Below are positions 21,801 to 36,800 of a DNA stretch of 64,000 nucleotides, piece after piece. The notes below the pieces were generated by a model, which was given only the letters and a program-made list of their open reading frames with translations, searched no databases and had not been told where the DNA came from. The number at the start of each line of letters is the position of its first letter. The stretch's first letter is position 1. The DNA lies in NCBI RefSeq assembly GCF_039555335.1, contig NC_092647.1, forward strand, positions 6,710,608 through 6,774,607. Direction: 5' to 3'. The translations under genes and the position numbers were made by a program. The stretch is from Amphiura filiformis (Eukaryota; Echinodermata; Ophiuroidea; Amphilepidida; Amphiuridae).

Positions 21801-24800
21801 TGGTTAACATACCAGCGGGCCTGGAATATAATAGTTTATTACCTGGAATGATAAGCCATATTTCTCACAATTTTCTGTGAATTTCTTTTTTTTTTTTATT
21901 ATTAGCATGGTCATGGAAAACCATTCCAAATTTATCAGCACCCTCAATCTTCAGATTATAAGAACATTACGTTTCACTTCCTGGAGAGAATTGATCAAAG
22001 ATTGAATTTTCTCCTGAGGAAAGCGTGATCCAGTTGACGTCATATTCAAACGTGCACTACGGCAGCGAATTGTCACTTATCAGTTTTTGAATACCTTTAT
22101 TTATCATGATCAATCCGAAACCTGTAATGTTTCTGTCGATCTTCTTCAAGAAACACTTAGAATTTCATCACCCTTTTCTTTTTTAAATATTTTTTAATTA
22201 CCACATTGGTGCTCACCCTCAACTACAGTGGGAATTCCAATTGAATGAACGCAGCTTTCAACAGCTCTATTTGATACAACCGCGATCGTATTTTGCCTCT
22301 TTCAAACTACAATGCGAACGCACGACCTAGGATACAATACAAACCAATCATGAGTGCGTTGGCATGATTGCATTCACTTCTGCGTTACCCACAGTCGCAC
22401 ATGCTGGCGCATATCACGCAGTGTACGCAAAAATCTTCATGCTTCATGTCAGGCTGTGTTCATTCAATTGGAATTTCTACTGTAAGTTAAAACATACTTC
22501 ATGTGATGATGGTGGTGCAAGTCCAACCTTCTTCAGGAATTTCTTGAAAAGTTTGTTACTCATGGCATTCTCATTCTCCTCTGTCAGTGGCACAAGAGGG
22601 ATGGCTTGGTCATCACCTGAAAAAAAAAATTCAACAGATTCTACATCATCAATAATTGAAATTGAACCATTCACTTGATTGTCGAGAACAGCCATACTTT
22701 TTTTCCATTTTCTATTCTTCCTCATTTATTTGCAGATTATACGTTTAAAAACTAAAGTTCATCCTGGCTGTGATGGTTATTCTTAAATTAGGCTGATTAG
22801 GATACTGCAGCTGCAGAGTTTTTTTCTGTTCTCTTTGTCAATGTGTTTGAACTATGTTCTACAAATCACTACTTGCTTCATAAAGTTAAACTTTGTTCAT
22901 GGTCTTTTACGCTTTCCTTGGTGCTGAACTGGACAGAATCTGATAGCAGTTTGGTGAAAATGAAATTGGGCTATTACAGTTGAAAACAATCCACCCCCAT
23001 GGAAGACACGACCTTAATCTTCCACACAAGTAGTCCGAATTTCAAATTGGGTTACCTAAATTGGCGACTCCAAGGTCATGTCTTCCATTGAGGGTGTATG
23101 GATTTCAACTGGAATAAGCCCACTACAAGTTTTGTTAAGTGTAAATGAAAATATGCAACTTCTTCAAGAAAGAAAATCCAACCGCACATGGGGTGATAGA
23201 TCATGTGCAATCGCAGCTCCACGTCTATGGAATGAACTGCCTTTTTATATTAGAACTGCTAACAATATAACTGTGTTTAAAAAGTTGTTAAAAACTCATC
23301 TTATGTCAGAGACATTCTGTAATTCTGTTTCTTATTTTATAAACTTCCAGTTTTTTTGTCTATTGTTCAGTTTTTGTTTTTTGTTTTAGTGCCTTGAGCG
23401 CTCTTAATTGCGTGGATATGTGCCTTGTCGCTATTATTATTATTATTATTATTAATGACCACAAACAAAGGTTAAAAAGTTCTCAGAGGTTAAAATTCTC
23501 GCGTGCACAAGGTCACAGGTTCGATTGCTGGTGTAGAAAATTTACTGGGATATTGACCTGGAAAAAACTCTTTAATTGGCAACATCTGTAGATTAAATTC
23601 AGACTTCCACTCTCCCCATGGTGAATTTAGTGTTATCCAGGGTTTGTCCAAAAAATTAAATAATCCAATAATTAAAGGCAGCATTTGATACTCACCGTCG
23701 GCTTCCCTGTCATTAGCAGTGCTACGAAGACCGCCTTGAATCCACTTGATTTGTTCACCAAAACCTGTCAGAAAAAGTTCATATGCAAGTTTATAAAATT
23801 TGGTTTAAAGTTTGGTTTAAATATGTGTAATTGAGAATGTTTATTAAAAACATACAAAAAACAAACAAAGTTTTTATGACAAAGAGTTTGCCAATGTCTT
23901 CCCAATAAAAATGTTTTTTTTTTTTTTTTTTTTTTTTGTCAAGAGTCGATTGTGGCGTAAAGCGATACAATTGTATTTGGCTAGCTGACCTTTGGGCGCA
24001 CATCATGTTTCCTAATGCACTATTCACAGCTGGTTTGCTGTTACAAACCCAGGTAATGCCATAATCAAAGATTTGCCTTTCATGGCACATAAATGGGTAC
24101 CAGTTTATACTAGGAAAGTAAACCAACTCAATGTGTGGGAGATGTGACCATCCCCTCCACAGCATTAGCTTCTCAGTTCCAACCAAGTTTCTCCACATAA
24201 AAAATACCAATTTGCCTTTTCTTTCCCCCATTGGGTGCAACGGTTTTAACCCTCTGACATGAATAAGTGTTCCCTTCATGTCAGAGGGTACAGAGATGAA
24301 ACAGCCGAATCCCGGCAAAATCAACAATGTGATGAATCAATCCACCGCAATTGACGTAATGCCAACTGATTGAATCCTGATAATACAGGAATGAATCTTT
24401 ACCTATCTTCAGTTGGAGGTATGTTTTACATAGAAATGGTCAAAACATTGCTTATTCCCTTTACGAAAAAATGTTTACAAAGAAATGCAAGATTCATCTG
24501 AATTGGGCTATTCCAGTTGAAATTTATACACCCCCTGTGGAAAACACGAACTTCCACACAAGGAGTGTGAATTTCAAATGGGTATATCTGTATGGGTGAC
24601 TCCATTTGAAATCTACACCCCTGTGTGGGAGATAAGGGGTGTATGGATTTCATCTTGAATAGCCCATTCCTACCTTTCTTTGTGAGCTTAGCAACCACAG
24701 AAATAAGAGACATGTCCATATCGTCTCCCCCTTCCTCTCCATCCTGATCAGAGCTCTCACTTTCTTCTGCTTCAGGTTCGGAGTTGGCGTTGCCCCTACT

Positions 24801-27800
24801 GTCGTCACTGTCATCTATAAGAATTATATCGATGTTATACAATTGAATACCTGAGTGGAAGAAGGGCCCAACTCCATGAAAACTGTTTTTGAGATATTAA
24901 GAAAAAACTTAATATTTGGAAAAGTTTTATAGGCAGAATGTTTTCATCTTCAGGGGACCTTTAACACATGAACATACAATATTAAATACATTCGAAATTT
25001 TATAATGATGTTTCATGGCAACGGTACAGCTCTTTATACGATCTGGAGTTGGGCCCTTCTTCCACTAATATACTGCAAGTGCCAGTTCCGTAAGCAGATG
25101 TGTTATAAATAGCTACAGAAATTTGGTAATTATCCATTAATTGCACAAGTAGAAGCATGTAATATGTTAGCAAGAAAGTTTATTTTAGTGAAAAGCAGAT
25201 TTCATGGATAGAACTAAATTCCTCTTTATCCCAATATTTGTGGAAGAAGGGCCCAAATCCATGGAGTTGGGCCTTTCTTCCATGAAAACCATGATTAAGT
25301 GTACGTGGAAGACTATTTAGAGTGTGGATTTTGGCTCATCTTTCACACACAAGAAAGAACAGTCTGCTGGCAATAAAATGCTGGGTCTAACTCATTTTTG
25401 TAAAAAATTGGAGTTGGGCCCTTTTTCCACTCAGGTATTCAATTATAAGCACACATGTGATAGGCTAAACCACTTTCCACTACCCATCTGAAGGTACATT
25501 AATTTAAACAATAAAACATTGCCATCAGTTGAGTTTTTTAAGGTATAATTCTTAAACACTTGAGAACATTCCTGCAAACTTATTGGTTCTTACCCGTGTG
25601 ATATGACTCGATACCACACGGGTCATCACATGTGTATCAACACGATACGCATACTAGCTATTTGAACCAATCGGAAGCACACACGCAGAGCAACAACGGG
25701 ACTGATCGATTTTAAGCCCTGGGTAGTTCCTTGTAAAACATAGGATTTAATTTGATTATAATTTTTAATACTTAAGATATTTCTATTTGAGTTGAAGTGT
25801 TTAAGAATGAGAATAAAGGTGTTGGTTTTAGCCACTGGAGTGCATCTATCGTCTCACATAACACGCGTCATCATTATTGTTGGCGTAAAACAACGAGGTG
25901 AAAATAATGATGTTGCCCATGTTATATGAGACGATAGATGCACTCCAGTGGCTAAAACCAATACCTTAAATTCTCTAACTATAAAAAAAATCCAGATGTT
26001 GAAGAGAGGGTCTAAGTGTCCATATAGTCCTACAAGGTATGGTGTGTGGCCTAGATGAAGTAGAATTACACGGTTCGTAATGAAGGTGACCCCACAACAC
26101 AGGTTAACTCCATCATCCATCCAACCAAGTTATAAGTTAATCGGTTGTGTGTAGGCTGCAGTGTGGATTAATGGCATTTCAAGCAAAATATGCAAATAAG
26201 CTCATTCATATTCAACACAACAAATTTGGCTTATTTCATTTAGGTGTAAGATGGGACATGTGTAAACATTACAAATATGCCAAAATAAATCATATTTGTA
26301 ATTTTAATCAATTTCATATTGTACATTATGGTTTTAAAGTTGATATCCATTTACATGAGAAATATTCAACCAACCTTCAGCAGCAAAATCTCTATCTTCT
26401 TCTTCCTCTCCTCCCCTTTCAATGAAATCCTAAAGGAAATAAAAATAAAAATGGCACCATTAAAACAAACATTCCAACAAAATAATCACTTTTGTATTTT
26501 CTCAGGGAAATAGTAGACCCCTAGTCTCAAGATCGTGGAAACAGTTCTCACCATCTCCCTCATGAGCAGTCTATATTTGTATACCAGAATAATTTGACAT
26601 GAAATTACAATGGAAATATAACAGGCATAGACAGATAAACTCTGGACATACCTGCCTGTGCAGGGACTTGAACCCCTGACCTAATCTGGTTAGATTTCTT
26701 TCTCCGATATCAGGCGCTGTATGTGACCTCACATATGGCGCCCGTTAGATTTGAGAATTGTTACTGCACATAATAAATATCATGGACTTAGAACTAACTT
26801 TGTTTGGCTTAAAATTGGTAAAAAAAATAGTTTCTGTCATTGCCTGCATCACAACTTCCATTCGCAAAAATTCACATGTCACTCACACAACTAGTGTAGG
26901 TGTGGCTCCCAACTGCATGCACATCATTCTCAAGATTCTATATCAATCCAATTATAAGCCAAACAAAGTATAGAACCGGCTATGTCCACTTTCAGTTATT
27001 TAGGAGTAAAGTTCATCATGTTAACTCACTCAGAAAGAATAGGAAGATCATTAGCAGGAAATTACAATTTTCAGATAGACATTAACTTTTAAACTCAACT
27101 TTTCAAAACTAGAATTTAGGACAGCCATTTCTGGTTTAAGCCCTTCAATTAAGTAAAACATAGGAAATAGTTGCTTTCTAATTATATTTACCCTATCATC
27201 CTCATTTTCTTCATCCTCATCTTCTTCGTCGTCATAATTTTTTCTCTTCCTTCTTTTTCCTTCACCACTTCCTTCCTTCTTACGACGTTTCTTGTATAGT
27301 TGACTCCTTTCTTCCACTACCCCCAAACTTAGTAGTTTGTCCGACACCTTGACCTTTGTCCGTTTGGAGGACATATTCTCTACGATGTCACCAAGAGGAT
27401 CTGAAATTTTGAAAGAACAAACAAGTTACTTCACATGCTGTTATCTTTCTTACAGTGCTTCTGGTTGGTTAATCTCATGATATAATCATCTCAGTAACCA
27501 ATCAAAATACAGCTTTCATCTCTCAGCAATTTTAAGCTTAATCCCCTTCAGCCTGACTGACTCCATTCTTTCCATCTCTCTCATGATATACCCTCTTTGT
27601 AGCCAATCAAAATAGTTCTTTGTTTCATTGGTTTCACAATTTTTAAACATTTGACAATTGTCCACCCTTTTTTCTTAAAATCATTCTTCTGCCACCCCTG
27701 CTTTTAAGGGGGGCGGGGGAGGGCTAGCACCCCTAAAGCCCCCTCTTCCCATATATGCGCATATCTAGTCCCAATTGGCTGGTAAGTTTTTAAGAATTCA

Positions 27801-30800
27801 AATTATTGGTCTTTGATGTGCTTCAAGACTTAATACTCCACAATTTTAATGAAAATATTCCTAAACATTGCTTACAAACTTTTTTATTGTTGAACTAAAA
27901 TCCAAGCAGATTATATCCACCTCAAACACAATGGACTATTCCAGTTTGCGCATACACCACTATGAAAGTCTTGACCTTAATCTCCCAAACAGGGAGGGTA
28001 GATTATAAATGGAGCCACCCATTCAGGTAACCCTATTTAAAATTCACACTCCCTGTGTAGAAGATTAAATTCATGTCTTCCATATGGAGTGTATGGATTT
28101 CAACTGGAATACCCCATAAATACGTTATTCTTACCATCTGAGTCCTTGTATCTATCATAGAGTATCTTTAATTCTAATTCTTGTTCTTCTCTCCATAGGT
28201 TGGTACGCCATCTAAAAACCAAGAAACACTCGTCAAATTAAGTACATAAAACTTTTAAAACAAGACTTTTCTCTCCTCTAGAAATAACCTAGACTTGTGC
28301 TCATCCTATGACCAAATTAACCGTGCCACCACCATTTAAGGGATGTGGTATGAATGTTTGGACAGTATTTATTGTGGGACATTAAAGCACATCAGACATA
28401 TCGAATTGCATTCTGAATATAAAGAATGTCCTTCTGATATCAAATAATTTTGATTTTTTGAAATTTGCAATGCAATACACATTTTATGACAAATCATTAA
28501 AAATTGATATTTTTGATATTTAACAGTACTCGAGGTAAACTTTATAAATTTGATGATTTATACTTAAAGTGTATGTAGGTGGGATGAAAAGTCGACGATC
28601 AATTGAAAATTTTGACCTTTTGTATTGAAGATATGGATTTTTTCCCCAAAACACCAAAAAAATTAGGTCTTTTGGGGAAACATCCATATCTTCAATATGA
28701 AAGGTCAAACTTTTCAATTGATCGTCGGCTTTTCCTCCCAGCTACATACACTTTAAGAATATATCATTAGATTTATAAAATTTACTTCAAGACCGTTATA
28801 TTATCAAAAGTGTGAAAAATATCAAATTTTAATAATGTGTCATAAAATTTGTATTATATCGTGAATTTCAAAAATGAAAATTATTTGATATCAGAAAGAC
28901 ATTCTTCGTATTCAGAATGCAATTCGATATGTCTGATGTGCTCTCATGTCCTACAAAAAATACTGTTGAAACGCTCATTCCAGATCCCTTAATAATGAAG
29001 TCTAACATCAACATGTAGTGACAAAATATCATTATTTTGTTAAGTAAACTGTTTACCTCTCACCATACACAGGCATGTTGTGTAACAAGAATAGTGAAAA
29101 CATTCTTGAAGTAGACTATTGAACTTACCCAGGCTTCTTTCGTTTGAAGTCGGCAACACTCTCAGCCAGACCCAGCTCAACTAATTGATTGATAATCTGA
29201 AGGAAAGAACACAATGTTGAAATTGTTATTAAAAAACCCTGGTTAAGGCACAGGATCGAGACCTTAAAGAAAGGGGTCGGTGAAAAAGCTTGTATATAGG
29301 AGGTGAGACATGAGATACACTGGCCACAATATAAAACCATTATTGGTCCCAGTATTTCACAAAAACAAAACTTTTCCCCGACAAATTTCTAAAATTCCAT
29401 GAGAAATATTTCCGCTTTACCAAGGTTGCATCAGGGTGTGGACTGTTTCAAACAACTACCTAGAGACCGAGAAGGGAGAATTTCCAAAAGTATGAAATTG
29501 TATCTTTGTGCTCTGATAACCCCATTGTGCACTTTTGAAATCCCAAGCTTTTTTCAGCATTCTCAAGACTAAACATGTGACCCGTTCTGACAAAACCAGG
29601 TACAAGTCGCATTTTTGACATTTCATGAGTTGGATAAAATTGCAAGCACAATACAATAAGCTTTAAAATGATACCTAAACTATATAAATAGCATCAATAC
29701 TTTTCAAGATATGGATAATTTTGTAAATGACACCTTGAAATTTTTGCCAAATTGCTGTTCTGAGTAATGGGCCAATTAGTTTTCTGCCTTACACGGATTG
29801 AATAGGGATTATCATAGTTCAAATGTTATTTATTGATTAAGGCCAGAGTAATGGAAGACAAATTCGTCCATGCCCGAATTTGAGATTTCTCGATATTTAT
29901 CAACACTAAGATGTATTCTTTCACTTGAAACGGATAAAATACAACTTGCTAATATTTATTCGTATTTTTGCTTGAGTTTATTTCACTCTTTTTAACTCTA
30001 AAAGTCACATGGCTCAAGACAGCTTAGTAAATTGGCGGAAATAATGAGCCAGAAATGCGAGAATGCGAAATATTGTGATTACGCTGCGATTCAAGCGTCA
30101 TGGCAAGCTTAACTCTCTGCGCGTATGTCCAACGCAGTATAGGCGCATTCGGTATGTTGTTAATGCCAGCAAATGTGATGTAAACAAAACAAAAATTTGC
30201 AGTGAAAAGCCACTTAGATTTTTAAATTATTTTGGATTTAGGCGCACTAAAAGCAGACATTATAGATTCATTGGTGCAAAAAGATGCATATTTAGACCAC
30301 GCATCAGATACAGCTTTTACAAGCGTGAAAGTCTTGCCGTTTAAAAATATAAGGACGTTTTGTGCATAAATTTGACATTTTTTTACTAAAACGTCGATTT
30401 CTCAGAGTTCATTTTTACAATATTGTACGATTTTTGTGACAAGATAACTCGAAAAATCTGAAAGAAAAAGGTACACTTTTTGCACTATCGTTTAGAGCAC
30501 ATCAAAGTCTAGGGAAGGTTTTCTCATTTTTTCAAAATGTTTCTTTTAAACAAAAATATACACCATTATGTGTAATTTTTAGCTTAATAGAGTGAGAAAA
30601 TAGCTTTTTTCACATGTTTTTTGCAATATTTCAAAAATAAGACGCAATTTCAAAAAATAAAAAACCTTCCCTAAGTTCATGTCTCTTCTATATGAACAGC
30701 TAACTGAGTTTTTTACTACAAACAGATTTTCTTCTAAGTTGTCACAAAAAAATTGGGGTAAAACAGTGAATTTGTGTGATTTTTTCAAAAACTCGAGATT

Positions 30801-33800
30801 TTTGAACAAATCTGACGTCACCATGGGATTCCTTGACTCATTTCCTTTCCAAAAATGTATAGTTTTATATACTTTAGACATACAATTCAAAAATAATGAT
30901 GCTCGAAAAGGTCCATGTTCTCTCCCATTACTCTGCCCTTAAGTAAACCTCTCTTTAATAAGTGCTTTCAAGGATTTGAAAGTCCACTTAGTCTCACAGT
31001 CAAATACCATGAAATCAAGAATTCCAAAATTTGATTTTTTTTAAAATTGGAATGTCATCTTTAAAGGCCTATAACTCAAAAACATGTCTGGCGACTTGTT
31101 CCGGGTTTTGTTGGAGCTGGTCACATATATAAGTATTTCCTAGGCTGTCATGGACAAGGCCTATGCCAACAACCTTGTCAATAATAGGCTTTTTACACCT
31201 TGTCAACAGAACACAATTATTATCAATAAATATGTTCACCAAAGTACCAAATTCTAGTCAAAAGCATCTTGAATCTGAGTAGAAATTCACTAAATGATCA
31301 ATTCTGTGTCCTTCCCAAACATCAACTTCAATTCAAATGGGTTACCTGAATGGGTGCCTCCATTTGAAATAATTTGCAACCCCGTGTGGGAGATGAAGGT
31401 GTATGGATTTTAACTGGAATACCCTATTCCCATTCCCTTACCTGCTTTCTAGTTCTTGTGTCATCTAGAATATGTTCCATTATCTTATCAACAATATCTG
31501 TAAACAACAACAAATCAGTGGTATTAAATTCCACATTTAAAGCACATTATACTGCATAGGCAGAGCATAATATGGAGAACTATCAAGATAACAGCCAGGG
31601 ACCTACCCAAACAAATTGATAACACCATATAAATGTTCCATATTCATTCCATTAACCACCCATGCCCTTAGAAGTGCCCACACAGCAATAGGATCATGTG
31701 TGCAAGATACAACTACGTACACATGTATGTGGTACTAACCTTCTTCCGCATCTGGGTCTAGTTTATCCTTGTGCTCTGCATGTAGTTGCTTCAGTTCATC
31801 AACCTCTTCTTCATTCCAATGATGACCCATTTTACTGAAAAACAAAACACCATTGAACCGAGTCACATAAAACAGTCACAAGTTTAAGGGGCATTTTGTG
31901 ATCCACAGCCTCACCCTCCCCCCACTTTTATCAAAAAAAGTAGATTTTTATACCATAGGAAAGCTCTGGCTACATGTTTATGTCCAAAACATATTTCTTG
32001 CAGATTCATTCGCTTGGCAAAAATTTGTCTTTATTTCCTTAACATAACCAAATTACAACACGGTGGCCTATGGAGCACTGAGTTTAATAAGGCCTACCAC
32101 ATATAATCATGCATAACTTGCAAAACGCTAAATCGGAATTAACTAAAATTTTGGGAATAAGCTTTTTTTGTGAATATCTACTGAAAAATGTCATAAAATG
32201 AGGATGCCAGAATCACAAAATACTCCCTTAACAACAATAAATGATAGTCTGCTTCTAAAAACTTGGCACATTTGGGTAGATTCAGGTGGTGGCCGCATTG
32301 CATTCTCTAAATTCAGTAAATTTTCATCGTCAACCGCGTAATTGAATGGGATTATTTTGAAATTTTAAAACGCTTGAAATATCACAAACAAATAGGCCTA
32401 TGTTGATAAAGAATATAAATACAAGCTAAAACCGTTGGGGTTCGATAATGAACCCCACAAAACTAACCGACTATATTGGAAAATGCCATACGGCCGGGCG
32501 GTTTCACAAGTTACCGGCTCAATCATGTCATCCGCCGCCTGGGTAGATTGTACAATTCCTTACGTCACCCACAAGCAGTACTTTATTCTATCTCAAAAGA
32601 ATCCAAGGCAGTGTCTCATAACAAGAAATTCAGACGTGCTTGTCATTTGAATAAAGTTACCTGTCCTACAGATTAGGATTAAGGGTCAGTCGGATTATGC
32701 CAATCAAACAAAAGGCAACTTACACATCAGGTCTGACAGATCCGTATCCTTCCTCCAATTCATATAGATCCTGTCGACTTTTCCAGAAAAGTATCTCTAC
32801 AAACATCTTCTTGTTCTTAGTAGCCGCCTCAAAGAATTTACCGACGACAAATTTGGCAAATTTAGTCAACTCCTGTATGCAAAGAAATGAGCCAAGAGCA
32901 AGTGAAACTATCATTACTATCAAGATATTTCTTTGAACAAACCAATTTTTCTTCAGGTGAACTATAGAAAAAAGAAAAAGAGAGGGGAAAGAGGATGGAC
33001 GACAGAGGGTGAGACAGAGTGAAAGAGAGAGAGATCTCATATTTTCTGTATTAAAAGCCTTGGGGTGATGGGCATTAATTAGAGACAAATTTTCAAAGAA
33101 AACAAAAAGCTTAAAAATTGGGTTGAAAATCTAGAGTATCACTCGCTCCTGGTTTGTTTGCGGGTTCAAATCCAAGATGACGTTGCCCAACAATTTTGTT
33201 TCACTGCGTACCCGCATCAGAAACGCTAGTGATGCCAACAGCAAAGTGATAATATCGATCACTCAACCGCTTTGTCCAAAAAGCAGCAAATCGCTAAAAG
33301 TTGAATTCAAATTCAATCAGTCTGAACAAAGACAGTTGCTATAACAGGAGGCATGTAAACTGGTCTCACCTTGTACTGGGCCAGTTTTGAAACTGGATCA
33401 TTGAGAAGGTTCTGGAACACTCTGAACAAAGACAGTTGCTATAACAGGGGGCATGTAAACTGGTCTCACCTTGTACTGGGCCAGTTTTGAAACTGGATCA
33501 TTAAGAAGGTTCCAGAACACTCTGAACAAAGACAGTTACTATAACAGGAGGCATGTAAACTGGTCTCACCTTGTACTGGGCCAGTTTTGAAACTGGATCA
33601 TTAAGAAGGTTCCAGAACACTCTGAACAGAGACAGTTGCTATAACAGGGGGCATGTAAACTGGTCGCACCTTGTACTGGGCCAGTTTTGAAACCGGATCA
33701 TTAAGAAGGTTCTGGAACACTCTGAACAAAGACAGTTGCTATAACAGGGGGCATGTAAACTGGTCTCACCTTGTACTGGGCCAGTTTTGAAACCGGATCA

Positions 33801-36800
33801 TTAAGAAGGTTCTGGAACACTCTGAACAAAGACAGTTGCTATAACAGGGGGCATGTAAACTGGTCTCACCTTGTACTGGGCCAGTTTTGAAACCGGATCA
33901 TTACGAAGGTTCTGGAACACTCTGAACAGAGACAGTTGCTATAACAGGGGGCATGTAAACTGGTCTCACCTTGTACTGGGCCAGTTTTGAAACTGGATCA
34001 TTAAGAAGGTTCTGGAACACTCTGAACAAAGACAGTTGTTATAACAGGGGGCATGTAAACTGGTCTCACCTTGTACTGGGCCAGTTTTGAAACCGGATCA
34101 TTAAGAAGGTTCTGGAACACTCTGAACAGAGACAGTTGCTATAACAGGGGGCATGTAAACTGGTCTCACCTTGTACTGGGCCAGTTTTGAAACCGGATCA
34201 TTAAGAAGGTTCTGGAACACTCTGAACAAAGACAGTTGTTATAACAGGGGGCATGTAAACTGGTCTCACCTTGTACTGGGCCAGTTTTGAAACCGGATCA
34301 TTAAGAAGGTTCTGGAACACTCTGAACAAAGACAGTTGCTATAACAGGGGGCATGTAAACTGGTCTCACCTTGTACTGGGCCAGTTTTGAAACCGGATCA
34401 TTAAGAAGGTTCTGGAACACTCTGAACAGAGACAGTTGCTATAACAGGGGGCATGTAAACTGGTCTCACCTTGTACTGGGCCAGTTTTGAAACCGGATCA
34501 TTGAGAAGGTTCTGGAACACTCTGAACAAAGACAGTTGCTATAACAGGGGGCATGTAAACTGGTCTCACCTTGTACTGGGCCAGTTTTGAAACCGGATCA
34601 TTAAGAAGGTTCTGGAACACTCTGAACAAAGACAGTTGTTATAACAGGGGGCATGTAAACTGGTCTCACCTTGTACTGGGCCAGTTTTGAAACCGGATCA
34701 TTAAGAAGGTTCTGGAACACTCTGAACAGAGACAGTTGCTATAACAGGGGGCATGTAAACTGGTCTCACCTTGTACTGGGCCAGTTTTGAAACCGGATCA
34801 TTAAGAAGGTTCTGGAACACTCTGAACAGAGACAGTTGCTATAACAGGGGGCATGTAAACTGGTCTCACCTTGTACTGGGCCAGTTTTGAAACTGGATCA
34901 TTAAGAAGGTTCTGGAACACTCTGAACAAAGACAGTTACTATAACAGGGGCATGTAAACTGGTCTCACCTTGTACTGGGCCAGTTTTGAAACCGGATCAT
35001 TAAGAAGGTTCTGGAACACTCTGAACAAAGACAGTTGCTATAACAGGGGGCATGTAAACTGGTCTCACCTTGTACTGGGCCAGTTTTGAAACCGGATCAT
35101 TAAGAAGGTTCTGGAACACTCTGAACAGAGACAGTTGCTATAACAGGGGGCATGTAAACTGGTCTCACCTTGTACTGGGCCAGTTTTGAAACCGGATCAT
35201 TGAGAAGGTTCTGGAACACTCTGAACAAAGACAGTTGTTATAACAGGGGGCATGTAAACTGGTCTCACCTTGTACTGGGCCAGTTTTGAAACCGGATCAT
35301 TAAGAAGGTTCTGGAACACTCTGAACAGAGACAGTTGCTATAACAGGGGCATGTAAACTGGTCTCACCTTGTACTGGGCCAGTTTTGAAACCGGATCATT
35401 AAGAAGGTTCTGGAACACTCTGAACAAAGACAGTTGTTATAACAGGGGGCATGTAAACTGGTCTCACCTTGTACTGGGCCAGTTTTGAAACCGGATCATT
35501 AAGAAGGTTCTGGAACACTCTGAACAAAGACAGTTGCTATAACAGCGGGCATGTAAACTGGTCTCACCTTGTACTGGGCCAGTTTTGAAACCGGATCATT
35601 AAGAAGGTTCTGGAACACTCTGAACAGAGACAGTTGCTATAACAGGGGCATGTAAACTGGTCTCACCTTGTACTGGGCCAGTTTTGAAACCGGATCATTG
35701 AGAAGGTTCTGGAACACTCTGAACAAAGACAGTTGCTATAACAGGGGCATGTAAACTGGTCTCACCTTGTACTGGGCCAGTTTTGAAACCGGATCATTAA
35801 GAAGGTTCTGGAACACTCTGAACAAAGACAGTTGTTATAACAGGGGGCATGTAAACTGGTCTCACCTTGTACTGGGCCAGTTTTGAAACCGGATCATTAA
35901 GAAGGTTCTGGAACACTCTGAACAGAGACAGTTGCTATAACAGGGGGCATGTAAACTGGTCTCACCTTGTACTGGGCCAGTTTTGAAACCGGATCATTAA
36001 GAAGGTTCTGGAACACTCTGAACAGAGACAGTTGCTATAACAGGGGGCATGTAAACTGGTCTCACCTTGTACTGGGCCAGTTTTGAAACTGGATCATTAA
36101 GAAGGTTCTGGAACACTCTGAACAAAGACAGTTACTATAACAGGGGCATGTAAACTGGTCTCACCTTGTACTGGGCCAGTTTTGAAACCGGATCATTAAG
36201 AAGGTTCTGGAACACTCTGAACAAAGACAGTTGCTATAAAAGGGGGCATGTCAACTGGTCTCACCTTGTACTGGGCCAGTTTTGAAACCGGATCATTAAG
36301 AAGGTTCTGGAACACTCTGAACAGAGACAGTTGCTATAACAGGGGCATGTAAACTGGTCTCACCTTGTACTGGGCCAGTTTTGAAACCGGATCATTGAGA
36401 AGGTTCTGGAACACTCTGAACAGAGACAGTTGCTATAACAGGGGCATGTAAACTGGTCTCACCTTGTACTGGGCCAGTTTTGAAACCGGATCATTAAGAA
36501 GGCTCTGGAACACTCTGAACAGAGACAGTTGCTATAACAGGGGCATGTAAACTGGTCTCACCTTGTACTGGGCCAGTTTTGAAACCGGATCATTAAGAAG
36601 GTTCTGGAACACTCTGAACAAAGACAGTTGTTATAACAGGGGCATGTAAACTGGTCTCACCTTGTACTGGGCCAGTTTTGAAACCGGATCATTAAGAAGG
36701 TTCTGGAACACTCTGAACAAAGACAGTTGCTATAACAGGGGGCATGTAAACTGGTCTCACCTTGTACTGGGCCAGTTTTGAAACCGGATCATTAAGAAGG

